Below, piece after piece: positions 13,726-19,573 of a DNA stretch of 19,573 nt (position 1 is its first letter; each line of letters begins with the position of its first letter). The notes below the pieces were generated by a model. The model did not search any database. It saw only the letters and a list, made by a program, of their open reading frames with translations, and was not told where the DNA came from. Source of the DNA: an uncultured Leuconostoc sp. (GTDB taxonomy: Bacteria > Bacillota > Bacilli > Lactobacillales > Lactobacillaceae); contig NZ_CAMJRK010000020.1 of NCBI RefSeq assembly GCF_946222815.1, forward strand, positions 1 through 19,573, given 5' to 3'. Position numbers and translations under genes: made by a program.

Positions 13726-15072
13726 CTATTTACCATTTTTAATCTCATCTGTCAGTGCTTCAAGCATTTCTTTTGTTCGTGCATCAGACTCAGCTTTTTC
13801 AGTAATTTTATTGGTTGCATGTAGAACGGATGAATGATCACGACCACCAAACGATCGACCAATGTCTGGTAGACTTTCGTTTGTTAGTGTTCTAGTTAGA
13901 TACATCGCAACATGTCGAGCAGTGACAAGGTCTTTTTTACGACTGGTACTTTTGAGATCATCGATTGTTTGCATATAGTAGTCAGCTACAACTTGTTGAA
14001 TGCGTTCAACAGTGATTTTAAAACCTTGATTAATATTTAAATCGCCCAATATTTTTTGAGCGGTTTCTTTAGTGGCTGGTTTGTTACGGTAGCGTAACAT
14101 TGCTTCAAAACGATGAAATGTCCCTTCAAGTGTACGTATATTAGAATCAATTTTATCAGCAATCAACTCTAATACATCGTTAGGAATCTCTAAATTGTCA
14201 GTTTCTGCTAAATTTTTGAGGATAGCCACACGGGTTGGTAAATCGGGCTTTTGAATATCCATTGAGATACCAGCTTCAAAACGTGATGTCAGACGAGATT
14301 GTAGATCAACAATTTCTGTTGGCAATTTGTCTGATGTCATGATGATTTGTTTACCTGTCTTGGTTAAAACATTAAAAGTGTTGAAAAATTCTTCTTGAAC
14401 TTTTTCTTTACCAGACCAGAATTGGATATCATCAATCAATAACAAGTCTACGGTACGATATTCCTTTTTAAATGCCGCAGTTGCGCCCTCGCCAGCACGC
14501 AAAGATTCAGTAAAATCATTTAAAAAATCTTCGGCCGTCGCATATTTAATGCGCGCTGAGGGTGTTGTTTTTGAGTAAGCATTACCGATAGATTGCATTA
14601 AATGGGTTTTGCCAAGTCCAACACCACCGTAAATTAAATATGGATTATAGACGCGACCAGGATCTTCAGCGACTGCACGCGCAATCGCATAGGCATTTTC
14701 GTTACCAGTACCAACAACAAATTTATCAAACGTAAAATTCTCATTTAAATCTGATTCCCGTGTAAACGTTAGATTTTCTGTTTGAATAAGCGTCGATTTT
14801 TGTATGGCTTCGGCAATACGAAGTTCAGGTTTGATGAACCCTTCAGCGATTTCCATGGCATACTGTACAAAGCTCATGGCATATGATTTGTTCCAATTAT
14901 CAATGATATCAGTACTTTCATCAACAGGTACTTCTAGAATAATACTTGATTCCGTTAAAGTAACTGGGACAAGTGGTTCTATATAGGTATCAAAGGAAAC
15001 AGGACCAATTTCTTGATAGAATTTAGCTTTTACCTGATTCCATAGTTCCTCTTTTGTTATGGGTTTTGTCAC
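13726..15072 (-). CDS. dnaA: Chromosomal replication initiator protein DnaA
   Basis: 448 residues from the GTG at 15072. A longer in-frame reading to a GTG at 15099 exists, but AGGAGA lies 5 bases before the 15072 GTG and the encoded MTKPITKEELWNQV is a natural DnaA start. Domain I spans about 1-85, followed by a short linker. The AAA+ domain has Walker A GGVGLGKT (149-156), Walker B LLLIDD (210-215), a sensor I region TSDKLPTE and an arginine-finger region ending in SRLTSRF. The domain IV helix-turn-helix carries the signature GGRDHSSVLHA (409-419), which reads the DnaA box. Its promoter overlaps a DnaA box, implying autoregulation. DnaA boxes flank it on both sides. Confidence 0.98.
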   Translation of the reverse strand: MTKPITKEELWNQVKAKFYQEIGPVSFDTYIEPLVPVTLTESSIILEVPVDESTDIIDNWNKSYAMSFVQYAMEIAEGFIKPELRIAEAIQKSTLIQTENLTFTRESDLNENFTFDKFVVGTGNENAYAIARAVAEDPGRVYNPYLIYGGVGLGKTHLMQSIGNAYSKTTPSARIKYATAEDFLNDFTESLRAGEGATAAFKKEYRTVDLLLIDDIQFWSGKEKVQEEFFNTFNVLTKTGKQIIMTSDKLPTEIVDLQSRLTSRFEAGISMDIQKPDLPTRVAILKNLAETDNLEIPNDVLELIADKIDSNIRTLEGTFHRFEAMLRYRNKPATKETAQKILGDLNINQGFKITVERIQQVVADYYMQTIDDLKSTSRKKDLVTARHVAMYLTRTLTNESLPDIGRSFGGRDHSSVLHATNKITEKAESDARTKEMLEALTDEIKNGK

Positions 15073-15178
15073 AAAAATCTCTCCTATAATTCGGTTCACT
15101 TTAAAAATAACGACAAATTAAAAAAATGACGTCTTGAACCGATCAACTTTTCTATATAAAGAAGAAGTAGCAAAGATT

Positions 15179-15207
15179 ATTATAACAGTAAGAAATAGAG
15201 TTTTCCA
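15179..15207 (-). promoter_or_regulatory. dnaA promoter overlapped by a DnaA box
   Basis: On the minus strand TGGAAA (15207-15202), a 17-base spacer and TGTTATAAT, an extended -10 (TATAAT 15184-15179). A one-mismatch DnaA box (TTTTCCACA, 15201-15209) covers the -35, so DnaA binding should repress. The leader would be about 100 nt. Confidence 0.6.
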
Positions 15208-15482
15208 CAGGATAATGATAATTTTAAAGAATATCAACAGTTGTGGACAAAATAAAAAAGGGTTTGTGGATATAAAGACGAACAAATGTACGAGTTATCC
15301 ACAAACAAACAAGTTTATAAACATTTAAAAGTGGGTAAGGACAATATTTGAGGTTTGTTATAAACATTATCCACAATTTAACAATAACAAGCTGTGGATA
15401 TGTGGATAACTTGTGAATAGTCCTGTGCCTAATGTTTTTATAAACGTAGTTACTGCACAGGCTTGTGTCTTGTTTTGGATAA
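15201..15482. other. oriC: upstream DnaA-box cluster
   Basis: This gene-free stretch between dnaA and rluE holds at least seven DnaA boxes within 210 bases. Exact boxes are 15295-15303 (+), 15367-15375 (+) and 15401-15409 (-). One-mismatch boxes are 15201-15209 (+), 15242-15250 (-), 15265-15273 (-) and 15393-15401 (-). An eighth, TTTGGATAA (15474-15482, -), lies nearer rluE. The last two dense boxes share one base and form a tandem pair TGTGGATATGTGGATAA. Mixed orientation and AT-rich spacers fit the upstream half of a bipartite Firmicutes origin. Confidence 0.9.
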
Positions 15483-15547
15483 GATTGTGAATAGTAAAGA
15501 AAAGGTTAAGGACTTTAATACTTACCATCTTTTACAGGCATATCTTT

Positions 15548-15556
15548 GCTATAATG
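15548..15556 (+). promoter_or_regulatory. Extended -10 promoter of rluE, probably giving a leaderless mRNA
   Basis: TGCTATAAT (TG at 15547-15548, TATAAT at 15550-15555) is an extended -10. The expected transcription start, about 7 bases on, coincides with the ATG at 15562. There is no Shine-Dalgarno sequence and no good -35. Confidence 0.55.
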
Positions 15557-15561
15557 AACCT

Positions 15562-16095
15562 ATGATTATACTATTTAACAAACCTTATAACGTCTTAACT
15601 AAATTTACGGATACTGATGGTAGACCAACTTTGGCTGATTATATTGATATACCACGAGTCTATGCTGCTGGTCGGTTAGATATGGACAGTGAAGGTTTAT
15701 TGCTTTTAACAGATAGCGGTAAACTTAATCATGAGTTAACTGATCCTGAAAATAAGGCTTATAAAACCTATGTTGTTCAAGTTGAAGGTGTCCCAACTAA
15801 AGCCCAGTTGAAAATGTTAGAACAGGGTGTTGAATTAAAAGATGGGCTGACATTGCCAGCAAAAGTTAAACGTATACCGTATCCAAAATGGTTGTGGGAA
15901 CGGGAAAAGCCAATTCGTGTGCGTCAAAATCAGCCCACTAGTTTTATTCAAATTAAGATTAAAGAGGGACGAAATCGTCAAGTTCGTCGTATGACGGCAG
16001 CAGTCGGTATCCCAACCTTACGATTAATTCGAACGCATATTGATACCTATCATGTTGGTGATTTAAAGCCTGGCATGTATCGTGTCATAAAATAA
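15562..16095 (+). CDS. rluE: 23S rRNA pseudouridine synthase, RluE-like
   Basis: 177 residues. It follows Escherichia coli RluE closely through its core: ILFNKPYNVLTKFTD, VYAAGRLDMDSEGLLLLT with the catalytic Asp40 in GRLD, VQVEGVPT, GLTLPA, PKWLWEREKPIR, and EGRNRQVRRMTAAVGIPTLR near the C terminus. As in RluE there is no N-terminal S4 domain. It is expected to make a pseudouridine near the peptidyl transferase region of 23S rRNA; exact site specificity is inferred from family. The frame stays open upstream to 15463, but the homologous part begins at the ATG at 15562, which sits right after an extended -10. First gene right of the origin. Confidence 0.9.
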   Translation: MIILFNKPYNVLTKFTDTDGRPTLADYIDIPRVYAAGRLDMDSEGLLLLTDSGKLNHELTDPENKAYKTYVVQVEGVPTKAQLKMLEQGVELKDGLTLPAKVKRIPYPKWLWEREKPIRVRQNQPTSFIQIKIKEGRNRQVRRMTAAVGIPTLRLIRTHIDTYHVGDLKPGMYRVIK

Positions 16096-16104
16096 ATTTA
16101 TTTG

Positions 16105-16135
16105 TTGGTGCAAAGTATTTGTAAACCGTTATAAT
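16105..16135 (+). promoter_or_regulatory. Possible promoter of yebC
   Basis: A perfect TATAAT at 16130-16135 with a weak TTGGTG (16105-16110) 19 bases upstream, in the gap between rluE and yebC. Confidence 0.4.
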
Positions 16136-16169
16136 GATAAAAGAAATAAATATTAAATGAGGTGAAAGC

Positions 16170-16886
16170 ATGGGACGTAAGTGGGAAAACATTAAAATGA
16201 AAAAGGCGCAGACAGACGGTGCTGCAGCCAAGGTTAATAGTAAATATGGGATAGAAATTTATGTTGCTGCCAAGCAAGGTGGTAGTATTGATCCAGAAGC
16301 AAATTCAAATTTAAAATTTGTTATTGAACGTGCTAAGCAAGCACAAGTACCAAAACATGTGATTGAACGTGCCCTTGAGAAAGTCAGTGGTTCTGGGGAT
16401 GAGACGTTTATTGCCGGTCGTTATGAAGGCTTTGGTCCTAATGGCTCACTAATTATCGTTGACACATTAACTTCAAACGTTAATCGTACAGCGACAAACG
16501 TACGGACTGAGTTTAATAAAAATGGTGGCACATATGGTGCAGCTGGATCAGTGAGTTATTTGTTTGATGAAACAGGGGTGATTGTTTTTGAAGGCAATGA
16601 TGCAGATAGCATGTTAGAAACATTGTTAGATGCCGAAGTAGATGTCCGTGATGCTGAACAACAAGACGATCAAATCGTTGTCTACACAGAACCAAACGCG
16701 TTGCATAAAGCCATTGAAGTGCTGCGTCAAAATGGTGTGTCAGCGTTTTCAACGACAGAAATTTCAATGTTACCACAAGCAGAAATGACGCTTGAAGGGG
16801 ATGACTTGGCAACATTTGAAAAGTTAATTGACGTCCTTGAATCAGATGAGGATGTCCAAACTGTTCATCACAACGTGACGTTGTAA
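16170..16886 (+). CDS. YebC/PmpR family protein, YeeN type
   Basis: 238 residues, family-typical length. It opens MGRKWENIKMKKAQTDGAAAKV and contains the conserved runs FVIERAKQAQVPKHVIERAL, GRYEGFGPNGSLIIVDTLTSN, NRTATNVRTEFNKNGG, GAAGSVSYLFD and EAEVDVRD-like DAEVDVRDAE. These agree better with E. coli YeeN than with YebC (MAGHSKW start). Family members have been described as DNA-binding regulators and, more recently, as ribosome-associated factors easing translation of proline-rich stretches. Which role applies here cannot be told. GAGGTG precedes the ATG. It has its own likely promoter and is followed by a long hairpin with no T run. Confidence 0.92.
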   Translation: MGRKWENIKMKKAQTDGAAAKVNSKYGIEIYVAAKQGGSIDPEANSNLKFVIERAKQAQVPKHVIERALEKVSGSGDETFIAGRYEGFGPNGSLIIVDTLTSNVNRTATNVRTEFNKNGGTYGAAGSVSYLFDETGVIVFEGNDADSMLETLLDAEVDVRDAEQQDDQIVVYTEPNALHKAIEVLRQNGVSAFSTTEISMLPQAEMTLEGDDLATFEKLIDVLESDEDVQTVHHNVTL

Positions 16887-16897
16887 TCGATGAAGAT

Positions 16898-16954
16898 CAA
16901 TGTTACACAGAAATAGCGCTTTAGATATTGAAGCGCTATTTCTGTATAACATTG
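16898..16954. repeat. 24 bp near-perfect hairpin after yebC, without U tract
   Basis: Left arm 16898-16921 and right arm 16931-16954 pair over 24 positions with a single C-A mismatch and a nine-base loop. The plus strand continues with six A and the minus strand with mixed bases, so it lacks the U tract of an intrinsic terminator in either direction. It starts 12 bases after the yebC stop. Confidence 0.8.
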
Positions 16955-16964
16955 AAAAAATCTG

Positions 16965-17081
16965 GTGAGATATAACAGGCTTAAACAAGTATTTATAGCT
17001 ATTGCTGTGATTTCAATTATTATTGCTGTCGTTAATTTGAAAAAAGCATGCATAAACGGTTTACATCGTGACATTTGTTGA
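16965..17081 (+). CDS. Candidate 38-residue single-helix membrane peptide
   Basis: A GTG-initiated frame of 38 codons in the yebC-rpmH gap. A basic start (RYNRLK) is followed by a strongly hydrophobic VFIAIAVISIIIAVV and a basic flank (NLKK), the layout of a one-helix membrane peptide. There is no convincing Shine-Dalgarno sequence before the GTG; GGTGAG overlaps the start instead. The pattern could arise by chance in AT-rich DNA. No family recognised. Confidence 0.25.
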   Translation: MRYNRLKQVFIAIAVISIIIAVVNLKKACINGLHRDIC

Positions 17082-17105
17082 CTGACTATTGTCCTTCACT
17101 ATAAT
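17078..17105 (+). promoter_or_regulatory. Distal promoter upstream of rpmH
   Basis: TTGACT (17078-17083), a 16-base spacer and TATAAT (17100-17105), close to consensus, about 150 bases before rpmH. Confidence 0.6.
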
Positions 17106-17171
17106 AAGGGGTACAATGTTAGTATTGCATTTACTAAAAACATTTTTAGACATAAAAACAGGTGAATTTGC

Positions 17172-17200
17172 TTGCTTACGTAGTTGATTCATGTTATGAT
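17172..17200 (+). promoter_or_regulatory. Proximal rpmH promoter
   Basis: TTGCTT (17172-17177), a 17-base spacer and TATGAT (17195-17200) preceded by TG (extended -10). The leader to rpmH would be about 50 nt and includes a short TGCAAA/TTTGCA hairpin. Confidence 0.6.
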
Positions 17201-17257
17201 TAAAATCGAATTGCAAAGTTTTTGCAGGTAAAAAATCGCGAATGGAGGTGAATACAC

Positions 17258-17392
17258 ATGAAGCGTACATACCAACCAAAGAAGCGTCATCGTGAACGCG
17301 TACACGGATTCCGTAAGCGCATGAGCACAAGCAACGGTCGTAAAGTTTTGGCTCGCCGTCGTGCAAAGGGCCGCAAGGTTCTATCAGCCTAA
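17258..17392 (+). CDS. rpmH: 50S ribosomal protein L34
   Basis: 44 residues, the standard length of this very small and basic protein of the large ribosomal subunit. The sequence starts MKRTYQPKKRHRERVHGFRK, continues RMSTSNGRKVLARRRAKGRK and ends VLSA, as in other Lactobacillales. GGAGGTG lies 7 bases before the ATG. It is preceded by two promoters and followed at once by an intrinsic terminator, which would keep rpmH transcripts more abundant than those of the rnpA gene downstream. Confidence 0.98.
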   Translation: MKRTYQPKKRHRERVHGFRKRMSTSNGRKVLARRRAKGRKVLSA

Positions 17393-17396
17393 CAAG

Positions 17397-17421
17397 GTCG
17401 CTGCTATGCAGTGGCTTTTTT
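17397..17421 (+). terminator. Terminator or attenuator between rpmH and rnpA
   Basis: Stem GTCGCTGC (17397-17404) with GCAGTGGC (17408-17415), including two G-T pairs, a three-base loop, then six T. Partial read-through would feed rnpA. Confidence 0.75.
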
Positions 17422-17516
17422 ATTTAATAAAAGACTATAAAAGTATGTAAGCATGACATGTTTGCGTAACAGGTATTCAATATTAACCTATCAAATCCTC
17501 AAGAGAGACTAGTCAA

Positions 17517-17867
17517 ATGAGAAAAACTTTTCGAATTAAAAAACCAACTGACTTTCAACTTGTTTTTAATAAACATCGGTCGGTTGCCAATAAATATTTT
17601 ATTGTTTATCAGTTAGGCAAAAGCGATCAGAAGCATTTTCGACTAGGAATTTCTGTGAGTAAAAAAGTTGGTAAAGCGCATGATCGTGTTTGGGTAAAGC
17701 GTCGTATTCGTCAAAGTATTTTGGAATTAAAGCCACAACTACCTAACGAACTTGACATATTGATAATTGCACGGCCAGCAGTGGCGAAGCAGAGTCAAAA
17801 ATTCATCAAAGAACAAATCGTGCATGTGCTGAAATTAGCCAATATCCTGAAAGTGGAAGAAGAATGA
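17517..17867 (+). CDS. rnpA: Ribonuclease P protein component
   Basis: 116 residues. This is the protein subunit that binds RNase P RNA and helps cleave 5' leaders from precursor tRNAs. It begins MRKTFRIKKPTDFQLVFNK and shows the family run FRLGISVSKKVGKAHDR followed by the basic RNA-binding helix WVKRRIRQSIL (59-69), then DILIIARP. The usual RNR motif is read here as DRVWVKRRIR. The Shine-Dalgarno sequence is weak (AAGAGAG). It lies 124 bases after rpmH, with no clear promoter of its own, and overlaps yidC by four bases (ATGA), so the two are translationally coupled. Confidence 0.97.
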   Translation: MRKTFRIKKPTDFQLVFNKHRSVANKYFIVYQLGKSDQKHFRLGISVSKKVGKAHDRVWVKRRIRQSILELKPQLPNELDILIIARPAVAKQSQKFIKEQIVHVLKLANILKVEEE

Positions 17868-18703
17868 AACGTTTTACAAATATTTTAAAAAAAATCGGTC
17901 CGTTACCACTGATTCTAGCTGCCGTTGCGTTAATTATTATTATTATTGCTGGTATGAGCTTTAGTGGTCATGTGGCTTCCCATAGTTTGTGGAGTGCTAT
18001 TGTTGCGGCATTTACCTCTGCTATCTTAGGCGCTTCAGCATGGTTTGGTAATAACTATGGCATGGGAATCATTGTTTTTACAATTTTAATTCGTTTTTTG
18101 ATTTTACCTTTAATGGTTTATCAGATTCAATCAATGATGAAGATGCAAATTGTACAACCAGCGCTCAAGGCTCTGCAGTCTAAGTACCCAGGAAAAGATA
18201 CTGAAAGTCGTCAACTGATGATGGCTGAACAGCAAGCCTTGTATAAGGATGCTGGGGTAAATCCATTTGCGTCAATGTTGCCTTTAATTGTACAAATGCC
18301 CGTATTGATTGCTTTGTATCAATCAATTTATAACTCACAAGTTTTGAGATCAGGCAAATTTTTATGGCTACAATTAGGAAATAATGATCCTTACTATATT
18401 TTGCCAATTTTAGCAGCACTTTTCACATTTGCTTCATCATGGCTATCAACGCAAGCCACACCAGAGCAAAATGGCATGACAAAGGCAATGCCTTATATTT
18501 TTCCAGTCGTGATTTTTTTCTCTGCAATTGCTGTACCAAGTGCGTTATCATTGTACTGGGTAGTAGGAAATTTGTTTCAAACAATTCAAACATTCTTCTT
18601 ACAAAATCCCTTTAAAATACGACGTCAACGTGAATTAGAAGCGCAAAAAGAGCGTGATATGAAGCGTAAAATTAAAAAAGCAAAGCGTAGTACGAAACGT
18701 TAA
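17864..18703 (+). CDS. yidC: Membrane protein insertase YidC/Oxa1 family
   Basis: 279 residues. It inserts and folds proteins in the cytoplasmic membrane, alone or with SecYEG. After an N-terminal hydrophobic segment (14-31), the Oxa1 core runs from GNNYGMGIIVFTILIRFLIL, with the conserved groove arginine Arg77, through a cytoplasmic helical hairpin (about 85-130) and KDAGVNPFASMLPLIVQMPV to ALSLYWVVGNLFQ. The C terminus is strongly basic (KRKIKKAKRSTKR), as expected for ribosome contact. Gram-positive YidC proteins often have a lipobox cysteine; none is present here. The usual downstream partner jag/khpB is also absent. Confidence 0.97.
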   Translation: MKRFTNILKKIGPLPLILAAVALIIIIIAGMSFSGHVASHSLWSAIVAAFTSAILGASAWFGNNYGMGIIVFTILIRFLILPLMVYQIQSMMKMQIVQPALKALQSKYPGKDTESRQLMMAEQQALYKDAGVNPFASMLPLIVQMPVLIALYQSIYNSQVLRSGKFLWLQLGNNDPYYILPILAALFTFASSWLSTQATPEQNGMTKAMPYIFPVVIFFSAIAVPSALSLYWVVGNLFQTIQTFFLQNPFKIRRQRELEAQKERDMKRKIKKAKRSTKR

Positions 18704-18712
18704 TGTATTCAT

Positions 18713-18746
18713 GCTGTGTTGCCAGTCAGGCAACACAGCTTTTTTT
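18713..18746 (+). terminator. Intrinsic terminator after yidC
   Basis: Perfect 11 bp GC-rich stem (GCTGTGTTGCC 18713-18723, GGCAACACAGC 18729-18739), a five-base loop and seven T. Confidence 0.92.
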
Positions 18747-18773
18747 ATTGTTGAAAAATACTAAACAAAAAAA

Positions 18774-19320
18774 TTGAAAAGTGGTGATGAAATAAGCAAT
18801 ATAAAGATAATGGCGGTTGTTATCACGCCATTTTTACCTTATATTCAACGTGCAAATCAATTAAAAAAGAAATTGCTTGTGGAATTACAAATCAATACAA
18901 ACATTACAATAGCACAGATGGTTAATTTTCAAAAAAAGTATGGCAATTATCTAACAGAGAATGGTGCACAGCTACAATCGATGAACCAAAATGCAATTAA
19001 GCGATTGGCAAGATACTAAGATAGGCCAATAGGGTTTACTGTCACCAGTTGTCAGTAGCATTAATCGTACAAAGTTTAATACATTTTATGCCAATGTGAA
19101 TACTAACATTGCACGTCAAGTGATTAAAAACCATAAGGCGTTGTAAGTCTGGATCTTAAATGAGGCGGCAGATATTAATAGTCATTATGCATTAGGTGTT
19201 CAAGGATATATTACAGATTACTCAAAAGAAACACGTGAATTTTTGCAGAAGTCATCACGACACGCTGTATATGCTAACGCGATATGGTATATTGTGATGT
19301 TACAAAAGACGGCTATTTAG
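18774..19320 (+). pseudogene. Decayed glycerophosphodiester phosphodiesterase
   Basis: Pieces of one protein appear in order but in broken frames. First comes PYIQRANQLKKKLLVELQIN through LQSMNQNAIKRLARY (to 19019). After a frame change and stops comes LLSPVVSSINRTKFNTFYAN through VIKNHKAL, then TAA at 19144-19146, then VWILNEAADINSHYALGVQG with GYITDY, ending at TAG 19318-19320. KLLVEL, then LLSPV, then WxLN and GVxGxITDY follow the second half of the GDPD barrel, which cleaves lipid-derived glycerophosphodiesters. The N-terminal half, with the catalytic HRG, is missing. At least two in-frame stops and one frameshift make it non-functional. It lies directly after the yidC terminator. Confidence 0.75.
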
Positions 19321-19347
19321 TACAAGTGGTTAGTCATACAATAAAAC

Positions 19348-19356
19348 TGGTATAAT
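19348..19356 (+). promoter_or_regulatory. Extended -10 promoter before the GNAT gene
   Basis: TGGTATAAT with TATAAT at 19351-19356; no good -35. The leader to the ATG at 19453 would be about 90 nt and shows no riboswitch I can recognise. Confidence 0.45.
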
Positions 19357-19452
19357 ATACTCTGATATGTTGAAATAATGGCAATGCAACCGTATTAAAA
19401 AAACACGAGTTAATAATTTGTGGTGTTCAAAGCGTGAGGTGAAAAAATATTA

Positions 19453-19573
19453 ATGGCTAGTCATAGTAACAGTTCAGGAACTAACAACTTAATTTTGCGT
19501 GCAATGCAGGTAGAAGATTCTGACGCGTTGTCGCACATTTATTTAGATACTCGCGTCACTAATTTTCCTTGGG
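19453..19573 (+). CDS. GNAT-family N-acetyltransferase, 3' end outside window
   Basis: Forty codons are visible before the window edge. After a polar Ser/Asn-rich start, LILRAMQVEDSDALSHIYLD followed by TRVTNFPW matches the first strand and helix of GNAT acetyltransferases (usual pattern: IRxAxxxDxxxIxxIY then TFPW). These transfer acetyl groups from acetyl-CoA to amines. GAGGTG lies 11 bases before the ATG, a long but workable spacing. The acetyl-CoA binding motif lies outside the window, so substrate and completeness cannot be judged. Confidence 0.65.
   Translation, partial: MASHSNSSGTNNLILRAMQVEDSDALSHIYLDTRVTNFPW

Noticed and set aside
13643..13837. 64-codon plus-strand frame over the dnaA end
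   Set aside because: Antisense to dnaA and the origin segment; no ribosome binding site and no recognisable protein.
15134..15328. 64-codon plus-strand frame in the origin region
   Set aside because: It runs straight through DnaA boxes and the dnaA promoter, has no ribosome binding site, and its product looks like random translation of AT-rich DNA.
15422..15461. Inverted repeat CCTGTGC / GCACAGG upstream of rluE
   Set aside because: Seven-base arms with a 26-base spacer are weak and have no clear link to promoter or DnaA boxes.
16868..17366. Minus-strand frames across the yebC-rpmH gap and over rpmH
   Set aside because: They are antisense to rpmH and its promoters and show no protein-like conservation.
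19357..19452. Riboswitch or T-box in the leader of the GNAT gene
   Set aside because: No T-box core, no terminator stem and no known riboswitch motif were seen.

Overview
The window is a chromosomal replication-origin neighbourhood of a low-GC Gram-positive bacterium, most likely a lactic acid bacterium of the Leuconostoc/Weissella group. The case rests on the block dnaA-dnaN-S4 protein-recF-gyrB-gyrA on the minus strand, the rpmH-rnpA-yidC block on the plus strand, and an AT-rich region full of DnaA boxes between them. The genus is an inference from protein style and gene content; I could not run a search.

Left part (1-5811): a HIT-family protein cut by the window edge and a multi-spanning transporter (plus strand) converge on an EamA/DMT transporter (minus strand). 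That transporter is divergent from a LysR-type regulator. Next comes a four-gene operon: padR, a HAAS/DUF4097 protein, a 64-residue membrane protein and pspC. It looks like an envelope-stress module. Its promoter is built into an 18+18 base perfect inverted repeat. A 24 bp perfect hairpin then separates it from gyrA.

Central part (6000-15072): gyrA, gyrB, recF, an S4-domain YaaA-like protein with a long basic Gly/Arg-rich tail, dnaN and dnaA, all on the minus strand. A terminator followed by an extended -10 promoter between dnaN and yaaA splits this block into dnaA-dnaN and yaaA-recF-gyrB-gyrA. Two 16-mers in the gyrA and recF 3' ends are each one base from the ParB-binding parS consensus.

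Origin: DnaA boxes lie on both sides of dnaA. A dense cluster sits upstream (15201-15409). A second, smaller group sits between dnaA and dnaN, next to GGGG and five TAG/TAA triplets that resemble the DnaA-trio unwinding element of Bacillus subtilis.

Right part (15562-19573): rluE and a YeeN-type yebC sit between the origin and rpmH, where many Firmicutes have nothing. The rluE start codon falls where transcription should begin, so its mRNA is probably leaderless. rpmH (44 aa) has tandem promoters and a terminator, and is followed by rnpA and yidC overlapping by 4 bases. A decayed glycerophosphodiester phosphodiesterase pseudogene and the start of a GNAT acetyltransferase close the window.

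No tRNA, rRNA, CRISPR array or insertion sequence is apparent. Genes from gyrA to dnaA and those right of the origin read away from it, co-directional with replication. Most of the accessory genes at the far left read head-on.
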